A stretch of 64,000 nucleotides of DNA, from contig QNGE01000947.1 in NCBI GenBank assembly GCA_008508345.1, positions 1 to 64,000 of the forward strand, given 5' to 3'. The notes under the pieces were generated by a model. That model was given only the letters and a program-made list of their open reading frames with translations. It made no database searches and was not told the DNA's origin. A program made the position numbers and the translations under genes. This document shows, one piece after another, positions 1 to 13,889 of the stretch. Numbering within the stretch: the stretch's first letter is position 1; each line of letters opens with the position of its first letter. Origin of the DNA: Paragonimus westermani. Its lineage: Eukaryota; Platyhelminthes; Trematoda; Plagiorchiida; Troglotrematidae.

Positions 1-459
1 CAAGATGCTGAATTTTTTAACTCGATTACTGTAATGTTGTGCGTTCTAATATGTGGAGACTGAAAGATTTTATATTAGTCTGTTTACTAACCGACTTGTG
101 ACTAACCTTATTCTTGAGTAACATCAAGGAAATCTACTGCTATATTTATATCACACAGAGGAAAAAATGTTGTAGTTTTTGGCCTGTCACTTTATACACA
201 TTTGCCAATTGCATGGCAGAACTTCTTGTTGCTTTATCAGTAGTTTTTATTTCGGAGTGAACTTTTAACTTGTGCCGCATCTAACCTAAGTGATTATGCG
301 AGCAATATTTCACCTTCTAAGCATCTTTCTTTTTCGTTTTATCTTATTTTGTTCTTAGTATATTGAATGTTCGAGACATCCTTCCGTGTAAATTTGCAAT
401 AGTGAATAAAATTTCCTCCTGTCTAGTTGGCTTTAGTCAATTACAATCTTTTTATACAG

Positions 460-616
460 GTTTCTGAAGGTATGATCTATCTGGAACAAAACCATTTTTT
501 GCACAGAGACTTACGTTCCAGCAATGTGCTGGTAGACAGCCAAAATCAGCTGAAAGTGGCCGACTTTGGTTTGTCACACATGCTGGGTGATTCTGAAGAA
601 TACCTTGGTACATCAC
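460..616 (+). CDS. Src-like tyrosine kinase, exon with catalytic loop and DFG motif (partial gene, 5' end outside window)
   Basis: This is the first visible exon of a protein tyrosine kinase, an enzyme that transfers phosphate from ATP to tyrosine in partner proteins. The exon opens after a TATACAG acceptor and ends at a consensus GTAAGT donor at 617 in phase 1. It encodes 52 residues plus one base. The catalytic loop reads HRDLRSSN (fragment residues 15-22, catalytic Asp 17, Asn 22), followed by ADFG (Asp 35 binds metal). The RDLR form, rather than RDLAARN, is typical of Src-family kinases (family knowledge). The activation loop carries a Tyr in SEEYLGTS, at the place of the Src autophosphorylation tyrosine. 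The N-lobe and any SH2/SH3 domains must lie in exons upstream of base 1, so subfamily assignment within Src-like kinases is an inference. Confidence 0.9.
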
Positions 617-4133
<3,517 letters not shown>

Positions 4134-4399
4134 GTTTTACATCTAAAGAAGTTAAGGAGCGTGTGTGCTCTGGGTATCGACTTCCTCGACCTTTGATGAA
4201 AATTTCTGCCGCCCCATTTCTTCCGACACAAGAAGAATATGAAGTGTCTCGAATTGACAACTATTTGTGTCCCACGGAACTTTATAACAAAATGCTCGAA
4301 TGTTGGAGAGTAGAACCCGATTTCCGACCAAGTTTTGTTGAACTGAATACATTTCTTGAAGCCTTCCGGAAAACTGTGAAAAATCTTTCGGTGGCTTGA
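4134..4399 (+). CDS. Src-like tyrosine kinase, last coding exon
   Basis: Last exon of the kinase, entered after a CCAACAG acceptor and closed by TGA at 4397-4399. The phase-1 join gives Gly, so VPYSG runs into FTSKEVKERVCSGYRLPRP exactly as in Src-family kinases. The usual CP-x-L-x-x-x-M-x-x-CW block is present as CPTELYNKMLECW, followed by the conserved RPSF. Two features are odd. About two dozen extra residues (roughly LMKISAAP to DNYL) separate GYRLPRP from the CP block, where Src has only a few. The protein also stops 14 residues after the last helix begins (LEAFRKTVKNLSVA) and so lacks the C-terminal regulatory tyrosine tail of vertebrate Src. The three exons in this window encode 184 residues. 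Confidence 0.88.
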
Positions 4400-4489
4400 T
4401 GATCCACCTTCACCATTTCCTCCAGTTCAATACGCACACTGCTTTCCCAACCCTGTACTGGTTATGGCTCAGAATTTGCAATCAAGTCG

Positions 4490-4495
4490 AATAAA
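4490..4495 (+). promoter_or_regulatory. Candidate polyadenylation signal of the kinase gene
   Basis: A canonical AATAAA lies 91 bases after the kinase stop codon, on the same strand. The position fits a short 3' UTR. No transcript evidence is available. Confidence 0.5.
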
Positions 4496-5562
4496 TATTG
4501 TGAAAGCAACCCATTTTTGAGGTGTTTCTCCCTTCAATTAATGAAACGCTTCTGAGTACATATAATGCAACTGTATTCGTTTATAACTTGGTCAGTGTGA
4601 CATTTTCAAGTTTATTCTGATATAAACTAGAATGAGCTGGAGTGCACGCGGCACGTATAACTGGGCCAGTACATACTTATGGCTTACCTACCACAATAAC
4701 AGGTTTTGTGGTTTGGCTGGTTACGAATAGATAGGCTTCATTCGTTGCGATATAAATCCAAAACTTATCCAAGTTATATAAATCACTGGAAATGACCGCA
4801 ACGTGTTGAATAGTTTGTGAGAAGCAATCATCAGTTGGGAATTCTAATCCGCTTATAAGCTTTTATAAGCTTGCAGCACGAAACGTTTTACAGTTCTGTT
4901 TGTTAGAAGGCAGACCGGATCGGATAATGCAACAGTACACATGAAAATATGAAAATTGATTTCACATACTGCTTTTTGTTTGTAATTTTCGGGAGTTCAA
5001 ATGACTAAAACACAGTTGACCACTCGGAGATTAGGACATGAGACGTGAATGATTTACCACTTTGTCTGCATTCTTATGTGGACAGTAGGAGGACGATTTT
5101 GTTAACCAATAAATTCAAGACTATCAAAACAAAATGCATGTCAGAAACGAAATATTCCAAAAGGCGTCGGATATAAAATTTTCGTAAATTTCACGAAAGG
5201 ACTGGAGGGCTTACAGTCCAAAATAGGGCAAGAAATCCAGAAAGCGTTTCTAACTAGTCCTGTAGCATTGCCTTATAATTGACCCGATTTTCGAAACCAC
5301 TGGTCACCTTGAGTAGCGCTCGCATTACACTTGTTGAAATTAGTGAATTGTTGACCATAGTTCGTACACTACACTTGTAGTATATCTGTTGTGCAATGTT
5401 CACTTTTTCTGCAAAGAAAACACCCTGATTTTTTAACACATTTACACTTCTTGTTGAAGCAAAAACCCTGAATGATTGCAGGAGAACGTTTGAAAGTTAT
5501 TCTTGATTTCCAATTTGGTTAAATATTGTGATTGCATAGTTCTTAAATTTACCTGAAATCAC

Positions 5563-5847
5563 GTGTCTCAATACCACATGGATTCGGTTGGTTTAATAAG
5601 TCTGAATATTTTTCATCTGCAACCATTCTGTGTGGATCATGTACTGCTCCCTGATTTTCTTGTACCATCTTCTTTCACCTGTAAACCCGAATGGTTAGCC
5701 TTTGAGGTAAGAAATAATTATTTTGCACACTTCCTTCAGCACCTTAGAAATTCTTTTCTCCGATGGCTTTTTACGTTTATAGGGGTCTTACAGTCGTTTG
5801 GTTCATCATGCTTCCTTCCTGTTATTGGGTTCACAGATTACAAATAA
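5563..5847 (+). other. Unexplained 94-codon open frame
   Basis: An open frame downstream of the kinase gene. It contains a possible GTAAGA donor at about 5708, but I find no convincing acceptor and no recognisable domain. It is most likely a chance ORF; the flanking 4.5-5.88 kb holds nothing else I can identify. Confidence 0.15.
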
Positions 5848-5886
5848 CAAGAAATAACCCAAATCTGCCGTCTGAATCCGCCTTAT

Positions 5887-6017
5887 TGTAGCGAGAAGGC
5901 GTCCAATAAAGCACAAGCTTTATTGTCCANGGTTTTCGAACGTAACTCCCCCCCCCACGTTGAGGTATTCGGCCGAGCGTTCGAAAACTCGCACCCCCGA
6001 CCTGGCAATCCACCACA
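5887..6017 (-). mobile_element. Internally deleted or gapped solo LTR, reverse orientation
   Basis: Read on the minus strand this starts TGTGGTGGATTG and ends CTCGCTACA. It is clearly homologous to both ends of the 530-base element at 39876-40405. The middle 400 bases are absent and a single N sits at the junction (5930), so the loss may be a real deletion or a collapsed assembly gap. The element is flanked by the perfect 4-base duplication TTAT at 5883-5886 and 6018-6021. TG...CA ends, a 4-base target duplication and an internal AATAAA fit a solo LTR of an LTR retrotransposon; the family is not identifiable from the LTR alone. Confidence 0.6.
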
Positions 6018-6021
6018 TTAT

Positions 6022-8020
6022 GTCAGTTTGTAGTATCTACAGCATAATATCCGTCTCTTGAACAAAACACATATTCAGAGCTGAGTCAAGTCGATAGACT
6101 GCCAGTTTGTAGGTGTTTCTACTTTATACTCAGCAGATGAACAACGCCTGCCCAAAATGATTCAGTTCTGCAAGTTATCGGGATTTGTGAAGGGAACTGA
6201 TCCAATCGACTGGCCTAATTGACTGTTTAACTGTGAATCGAAATACGTAAGTGAATGGTGATTGTATGCAAACTGTCAGAAGTGGGCACTCACACCAATC
6301 GCTGTATTCTGTAAGTTCAAAAACTCAGTAGGTTCTCAACAGCTAATCAACCTTCTCTCAGGCTAGAGTTGCGCTGGCTGTACCGTATGTAAATCTCGAC
6401 TACTACCAGACAACGGAACTGACAACTTAGACACCCAAGGGTTTTATCCATCTTTTTGACCAAAATTCATATGACATGTTAAATTGAACTCTGAAGTTGC
6501 CACCTAGTGTGATTTCATCTCGAGTTACATGGACGTGTTTGACACAGTAAGGTTCAACTTGTGGCCGAGTGCCAAGAAGATCTGATGGTGAGGAATAACT
6601 TATTCGTGTTTTCAAAAAGTAGGAAAGTAACGTACACCGATAGGAACGATCTGAGTAACTTGAAGGATCGAATTGATAATAGTGTATCGATACTCTGGAC
6701 AACTGGGACAATTTGGTGGGACTCAGAACCGTACTTGCATTTCCCACTATGTTAAAAGGGGTGAAAATGTTCTGTTATAAAATAAATCTTGCCAGCTTAC
6801 ATAGCAAGTGGCTTGATAAATTCAATCAATATACTAAACATCTCAAACTGCTTTGTGCGCAAGCAGGGAATATAAGATCGGTACAGGATTTGGTGGTTGC
6901 CAAGGGCCTACAAAAACGGCTTATTGTTTTGGTCACACTCGCCGTAGCACCACAGTAACTCAAAGAATTATAAAAACACTTCTAGGAGTAACACACAAAA
7001 ACTTCACCGGGTCAGAAGGAATACATTCAGCGATATATTAAAATTTACTTAATTTAATCAATTATCGGTTCTGATAAGCACTCGGAATTTGCGCGCGACC
7101 GTTGTGGACTAACGGAAAGTTTGTGTTGATAATGTGGCTACTCGGGTAATTGCTGAACAACTCGATGTGGACACATTTAGATAGCCACGCTAACTTGACC
7201 CAGAACTCTAATTTTTGGTTTATTCTTGAAAGGTGTCTTTAGGATCTGCCTACCCATTTGCCTCTTGTCTTGTTCCTGCTTCATATATGCACGCAAACAT
7301 ATAAACGCTTAGATGGCACAGTGTCATGCCGATGAACAACATTTGTATCATTCGGTTTCATTATGAAAATTGCTTTGATAGTTCGTCAACACTGTTGTTT
7401 ACCAGTTGTAACGAATAAGATTTCGACTGCAATCTTTATGAAGAATCATGTGGAGCAAATTTTTTAATGAAACATTGCTACTCTGAGCTTGCAAAGCTGA
7501 ATGCAAGCGTTCTTTTACTAGTTTAAATATACTGTCACTCATTGTAATTGAGGTATCCATATTGGACGGTTAATTTTACGAACAAGGTTCACATCTATAA
7601 ACAACCACTGATTGTTGATTTCTCATTCTAAGCAACCGTAATCTTATCCAAAAGTGATCACTGAACGCATCTGTGTACCAGTGGCATTGCAAGCATATCT
7701 CGAGGTTGCATGAGCAAACATTTAATTGAACGAAAACATTTCAACTCAGACTGTCAGTTCACTCCAGCAACCAGCCAATTAACATGAAACTAAGGAGATA
7801 GTACCGATTTGCGATGTGTGTTTTAATGCACAACTTGAAATCTGTCACGTCCATCCTAACCACTGGATACATAACAAGGTACATAACGAGTTTGAATTGT
7901 CTTAACAAGGGGGTTCATGTGGTCGGTTGATGAGAATCACAGTTCCCAACACAGAATCTGTTTGTCCTACTAACTCGCCAACACAAAGATGGATCGACTC
8001 AGTGGGACGGGTGGGTAACA
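6022..8020. other. Intergenic stretch without recognised content
   Basis: Short open frames occur on both strands around 6.4-7.0 kb but none shows a known domain or paired splice sites. I see no repeat structure that I can name. Confidence 0.4.
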
Positions 8021-8052
8021 AAGCTTGAATGCGAAATTTTCAAGCTCTCAGA

Positions 8053-8136
8053 ATTACTCTCTTGCTGGTTGGTAGAGCGCTTGCCGCGTTTGGACATCTT
8101 GTTTCTGTCGCCAATTGAAGTCCTCCCAAAGTCCTG
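8053..8136 (+). repeat. Degenerate tRNA-like repeat copy
   Basis: Resembles the tRNA-like heads at 11.7-12.4 kb: an A-box-like GCTGGTTGGTAGAGCGC, then the shared TTGCCGCGTT and TTGTTTCTGTCGCC segments. The B-box region is decayed (GCCAATTGAAG), so it is not a functional tRNA. The preceding 40 bases (GTGGGTAACAAAGC and following) also match the flank of the copy at 12325, so the repeat unit is longer than the tRNA-like head. Confidence 0.55.
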
Positions 8137-10858
8137 ATTCACAACTGGGTATCGTCGGAACTACTTATTCTGATGTAGTAATCGCGAAATGCCTCTGAAA
8201 AAAGGGGACACAATTCATAAAGCATTTTTGACCAAAAATTGATTTAATGAGCACGAGTTCGTTTCTTCCCTGGGTCTGTCTTGACGGTCAGATACAAATG
8301 GCGTAGCTTGGTAGGTGCATTTTTCATACCCTCAGTAACAATGTGAAAAATGTGAACTTTCAATGGTTTACAAACAGCTAATTGTTTGCCATACACAAGT
8401 GTAATTTAACAAGACGGTTCTGTTAAGTCGCTCTCGGTGACTTAGGATATCTCACACATCAACGCGTAATCTACAGTTTTAATAAAGCCGATTCTCACAG
8501 ACAAATTAACCTGTATTATGCTATAGACCGGAAAAATAGCAGGTTAGCGATCGAACCGACTGGAATTTATGAAGTACTATGGGAAAGATTCATTATAAAA
8601 TGTGCTTCCTCGTTGAGTGAGTGTTAGCCGGATACTCATACTATCCAGCAGAAAGCATTCAAGATGAAGCAAACAAGAACAACCTCATAAGATGGCCTCC
8701 TGTCAACGGGAAAGTAGCTCATTAGGGCAGTTATGTATTGATGTCGGTGAGAGCTTGTCAAGCAATACCAAACATGAAAACAAGGGTAGATATAAAAATA
8801 AGTAAACAGAAGTATTATTTACCTGCAATCATGATACAAACTTCACCATGATTGTTCGCTGTGCAGAGCAAAAGGTACAATGAGAACAAAAGTAAGACCA
8901 CGTTTCTACAGAAATATTCAAACACGTTTCAATTAAATCAGTAGTGGACATCACTCCAAGCGGAGAACGATGACGTACCAAAATAAATATGTTGCTGAGG
9001 ACAACAAACGAGTGAACTAAATCACGGGATGTTCAGACAACCTTACCGCTCGAAATAGGGGAACTCTGACTGAGAGTTTGGATTAACTAAGTGGCTGTTT
9101 GCAATTGGGTTACGGTCTTCGGATTAGTCAGATCATTGGTTAGAACTGCAGTGCAACTTATAAGCATGTGGCATCCACGGGGCTGTTTTCTTTTATACTT
9201 CTGTTCCTGATCTTAATTTTCGTATGTTCGCTGAGTTTCACCCCAAAATTTATCCGTTATGTTGGCTGCAAGCGTCGGCTCACGCCAAAACCTGGTCAGA
9301 ACAAAAGGGGTTTGGTGTACTAATATGTTCAGTTTGAAAAGTCACAGGGGTTGAAGTTAAAGCGTATTGACGAAGACACGCAACACAGTAAATAGCTTGT
9401 GATTCATCATCCACGTTTACATCTACACATTTTTACTGGTGACAGGTTAGAATTAAACCATGACAAGCAAATTGAGTTGGCAGCTGTGGATAGATTAGCA
9501 ATCAGAATGGGTGTTAATACAATCTGCAGAGAAGAACTGTGTGAATGTTTGTCAGCGGACGGCGACTTTGAGTGTTGATGCCCTGCTAGCCTGGCTATGT
9601 AGGGAGATTACTGTTCCCACTTCAGGTCTATTCAATTAGATATCTACAAACTGTGGTGAGTGAAGCTATCACCAGATTATGGAGTGAAAACCGCCCCCCA
9701 TGAGACTGCACCTTTCATGTTTAGCTTTTGGTTTGAGTACAGTAAAGCGGATTAAGAAATCACTGCGATCGACTAAAACTACTTAGCAAAACGTTTTACA
9801 ATTGCACACTATTTTTGTAATCTTAAAGTGATGCAACTGACATCATGTCCTTCGCACGTCTTCTAGTGACCTTTACATTTATCGGCAACACTAACGCAAC
9901 TTACCGGATGCTTATAATTCGTCATTGGTCTGCGTGTTTGCTGTTAAAGCGAACGAAAACGGCATATTTAGAAAAACGTCGAATAAAATATTGTAAAGTT
10001 GAAAAACCATTTAACAGCGTAGCAAACGCGTTCATTGCACCTGGCAAGTCACCGAGATGGTTGAAACATAATCCTTACCTAACTGAACAACTTATTATGG
10101 TACAGAAATCAATGCACTTTGATAGCTTATCAGTATCTTCCAGCCACCATATGTTGTCCCTTTTCTTTCAGCGAGTTCACATTGAACAACTTTAATCCAT
10201 CAAACAATTTTGGAAGTGTACAATTTCTTAAATAGTTTTTTCCAGTATCATTAATAGTGGAAAGCTGTTCACCTTCAACTCTAATGTATTTAGCAAACAG
10301 CACTGATATGGCATTCGGTGCTCAAGCGTTACTTTCTTACAATAAGAGATAAACGTGAGTCACCAGCTTCCAAAACCTGGACAGTAATCCACATGCTTTC
10401 GTCCATTTAAACGAAGTCGTTTCCAAAAGAATCTTTTATCTGCACTCTCCCAATTAGAACGTAGAGCAAACTCTCTGATAGCCTTCCAGTTTATACCATT
10501 ATAATGCATTACACAAACAATCGTGGTTGATAATGTTTACAGAGTAGTAAAATGAAATGAAGTGTTTATTTTTTCTCCCGTTAGTTACTGGTTGATGAGT
10601 TAAGTTATTTGTGTTGTCTTACCAGGAGCTTAATGTAATCGTAATTTTTGATTCACCTTCATTGCAATGCACCGATCGACGTAACCAAAGCAATTATACC
10701 AAAGTTTCAAGATAGTTAAGTTTAACACTTCAGTAAGCAAACTGGGTTAACTTAATAAGTTCCTCATCTGGAACTCAATCGCCGGACATCAGCTAAATAT
10801 GTAATTCGATTTGCAGTGCAGTCAGGTTAGGTGTGGTATAACGGAATTTTTTTTACAG
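8137..10858. other. Intergenic stretch without recognised content
   Basis: AT-rich sequence. The 116-codon open frame at 9845-10195 has no recognisable domain and is probably spurious. No mobile element is evident. Confidence 0.35.
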
Positions 10859-10935
10859 GCGATGTACAGTAGACGACAACCATATTATTTTCCTCAACTG
10901 CCCCCATTGACTGCAGCAGGCATCAATGGCGACTA
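10859..10935 (+). CDS. Candidate orphan exon, 77 bases, gene unknown
   Basis: A strong poly-T tract ending TTTTTACAG is followed by 77 open bases and a consensus TA|GTAAGT donor at 10936. In the frame starting at the first base it reads AMYSRRQPYYFPQLPPLTAA and continues to GINGDY, ending in phase 2. The residue composition (Tyr, Pro, Arg) looks protein-like and the splice borders are as good as those of the proven exons in this window. I recognise no family and no partner exon in matching phase, so it could be chance. If real it belongs to a third + strand gene or an alternative transcript. Confidence 0.3.
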
Positions 10936-11748
10936 GTAAGTTTACGGCCGACCAGTTTTTCCAATCCGCATCTACAGTATTCAGTCAGAGTCTGATGTAA
11001 ATTAATGACGACAACTCGGGCTAATCCACCGTAAGTTACTTCCGAGTGGTTTGGTTAGATGCACATGCTTGTTAATTAGAAAAGACAAAGTGATTTTAAA
11101 GCAATCAATCAAATAACTCAATTAGTGTTTATGGAGTTATTAACAGTCTACAAAAGCGGACAAGAAATGTGACCACGTTAAGGTGCCATTAGTTTGCTTT
11201 CTGGATGAGATAATTGAGAGATGAGCAAATTACTTAATCAAACAATTCTACTCGGGGGCGCTACAGCAATTGTTCGACGCACACGGTTCACAAGGATGGA
11301 AGGATTAAAGCTTCGACCGAAAAAAGACAGCTAGTTTGAACCAGAACACCTGCTTGGTCTATTTTTATAATGTAGTATTTTTTTTGTTGGGCACTTACCG
11401 ATTGTAGGTTTCAGACTGAGGTTGGGGCAAGTGATATCGTACTAATCAGGTAAGTTTTGGGGAGTTCAAGTAAGCGTCTGCATTAGGCACAACACAGATA
11501 CCGATTTGGGTACATTCCATTCATATCTATAGAGTGATATCAAGTAGTCAGACACCGATTTCAATGTTCCCTGTTGATTGTTTGCAGCACTCAGATCTAC
11601 CATGCTTGCGTTGTCGCCTATAGCTTCATCAACGATGTTTGTACGTTAGCAAAAACAAGTAAATTCTCAGAATTTGCGTTCCATACCATATGACATAATG
11701 CCAGCAATCATGTTGTATTTCCGAAGAGACTCAACTACGAAAAATCTG

Positions 11749-11833
11749 GACTTCGGTAGGAGTCGAACCTGCGAAAGAAGCAACATGCCAAAAACGCGGT
11801 AAATTCTATACCACCTGAAATTCGGAGCCACGC
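11749..11833 (-). repeat. tRNA-like repeat head, reverse strand
   Basis: On the minus strand it shows an A-box-like stretch (TTTCAGGTGGTATAGAA) and a perfect B box GGTTCGACTCC followed by CCGAAGTCC. The sequence between them matches the neighbouring copies (TTACCGCG, GGCATGTTGCTTCTTTCGC). The D arm and acceptor stem are decayed. It is a tRNA-derived SINE or tRNA-like satellite unit rather than a working tRNA. Confidence 0.6.
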
Positions 11834-12053
11834 CGGAAGCTCCGGAGTTTCACAGTTGGACCTAGTTACCCGCTCAACCAAGTGCTATATAGAATCCACC
11901 AAATGACCCAACCGATTGAATGCTCAAGCAGAGCTTCCCGATCAGTGCACGCTGGAATCCACCAAGACCACTTTTGAGCACATAAATTTTATTGTTACTA
12001 GTTAGTTTGGCGGATTTACGAGTTTATATGAGACCTGACCGTGAAAATTCAGG

Positions 12054-12132
12054 ACTTCGGCTGGATTCGAACCAGCGACAGAAACAGCATGCCCAACGCG
12101 GCAAGCTCTCTACCAGTTGAGCTACGAAGCCC
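12054..12132 (-). repeat. tRNA-like repeat head, best preserved copy, reverse strand
   Basis: On the minus strand it can be folded as a tRNA-like molecule: a 7-pair acceptor stem (GGCTTCG with CGAAGTC, one G-U), TA, a D arm around GCTCAACTGGTAGAGA, and a perfect 5-pair T arm GCTGG-TTCGAAT-CCAGC. A box and B box of RNA polymerase III are intact to the eye. The anticodon arm is poor and the segment between it and the T arm is too long (CTGTTTCTGTC), so this is tRNA-derived rather than a tRNA gene. To its left on the same strand lies about 220 bases of body ending at the copy at 11749-11833. Confidence 0.65.
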
Positions 12133-12324
12133 AAGAATCTGCCAAACGATTTAATAATAATACAATTTCTAGGCTCAGCAGTGGTGTTGGTGGATTCCAG
12201 TGTGAACTGTTCAAGACATCTTGCCTGGGCAGTTGCTCCCTTGGATCATACTTTGTATTCCATATGAGGCAGTGGGACGAGTAGGTAACAGAGTCCAATT
12301 GTGAAATTTCTGAGCTCATGTTGT

Positions 12325-12405
12325 GGTTTCGTAGCTCAGCTGGTACAGCGCTTGCTACGTTGTGGTATGTTGTTTCTGTCGCTGGTTCGAATTCAGCCGA
12401 AGCGC
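12325..12405 (+). repeat. tRNA-like repeat head, forward strand
   Basis: Forward copy of the same unit with TAGCTCAGCTGG (A box) and GGTTCGAATTC (B box). The stretch before it (12140-12324, with GGTGGATTCCAG and GTGGGACGAGTAGGTAACAG) matches, in inverted orientation, the body beside the reverse copies. The forward and reverse copies therefore meet head to tail around 12133. Confidence 0.65.
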
Positions 12406-12429
12406 TGACTTTTCACAGTCGAGTCTTAT

Positions 12430-13880
12430 TTAACATCGTAAATCTGTCAAACTACTTGTAAGCCAGATGTGTTGCAATGGTAACAACAAATGGCAACTTA
12501 TACACAACAACAATCATGGACAGCTCCGACACCATCCAGAAGCACGGGAAAAACATTAGCGGACAGTCACAGTAAGTGTAACAGATGAGGCGCTGGTTCA
12601 CACAACATCGATTTCAGTCACGTAAATGACACGTCACCAGGGTCCTTTAAGATAATTTAAACATGTCAGTTAATGGTGTTGAGGTCACCGTTCTGCGATC
12701 GTTCGTTTGGTGTTGATCATCTTGCGTAACACGTAGGCAGACCACCTGAAGTGAACAGCAAACAAGTGAACAACAGCGGAAGGTTTAAAATGCATGTGCA
12801 ACAGTTTCTGTATTGTTACAGTGTATGGTTTTCGGGTTCATGCCACACACTCACGTGACACGCGAACAAACAACGGGACAAAATGCAACACGAGAACCTA
12901 ATAATTTAGGTACAATACGTAACTGTAAGTTTCAAACTACTATGCACATCATACTGCAGGCAGGTTAGTGAAATCTTCAGATAGCTGCAACGGTGTGAAT
13001 GAGTTATCTTTGCAAACAATGTGCTAAACTACACCAAAGCCTCTTAAGTTTATACGAAGGAATCATCTGTTAAACGCCTCTACAAACGATTCGGGCCAAT
13101 ATAACTTAGAATAACCTAGCGAACATACAAAACTCTTAACGTATCAAAGCACCAGTGTTAATGTTTGCGAAACTTAAGTGGCAACTTACGAAGGTCGAAG
13201 CTGTTTTCGATGTCCGGTGACATTTCTGGTTCTATATTGTACCTCTGACAGATGATAACAGTTTGGATGAGGTTAATTACACTGCTTCTCGTGCTGTACT
13301 GATTAAAGCAACTGGACTGCGATAAGAACTGCACGTATATATGATATACATATATACTTGTGCAAACCTCGAACATGACTTGTTAGTAGAGTTGATTTTT
13401 TTCTTGTTCAGAGTTGCCTGTCTATAACTAGAAACAGAGATTGGGGATAATAAAAGTTAATTTCTTGTTCAGGCGAAATTAACAGAACAAAACAGATATA
13501 GAATTAGAAGACTACATATGTCTGGCCATATAAACAAGTAACCATCAGGTCCATTTCTTCAGGGTTGCGTCTGTCGCACACGTAATATAGGCTAATCACC
13601 GTGATACTTACTGAATCAACCTGGTAATCTCACGAACAGTTGTTCACAAAGTTCATTTAAATAAATCGGTGAGGAAATTGTTCTGATCTACTCTGGTTAG
13701 TTCAAGGGTTGCAACAAGAATTTCTGAAAATTTTTAACTAAAACCTCAATTTTCAAGTGGCAATAGATCTACAGACATTTTTGCAGACACTGATTACGCA
13801 ATCAAAATGTGTCAGAAAATGCTACCCAACCATAAGCTGGTATTAATTCAACTGCTACATCTACAACCAACGTATTTCCC
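12430..13880. other. Intergenic stretch without recognised content
   Basis: No recognisable coding, RNA or repeat signature, apart from a short TA-rich run near 13335-13360. Confidence 0.35.
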
Positions 13881-13889
13881 GTAAAGACA

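Noticed and set aside
12054..12405. Possible functional tRNA genes
   Set aside because: T arm and A/B boxes are good, but the anticodon arm does not fold well and the segment before the T arm is too long; the copies share long repeat flanks.
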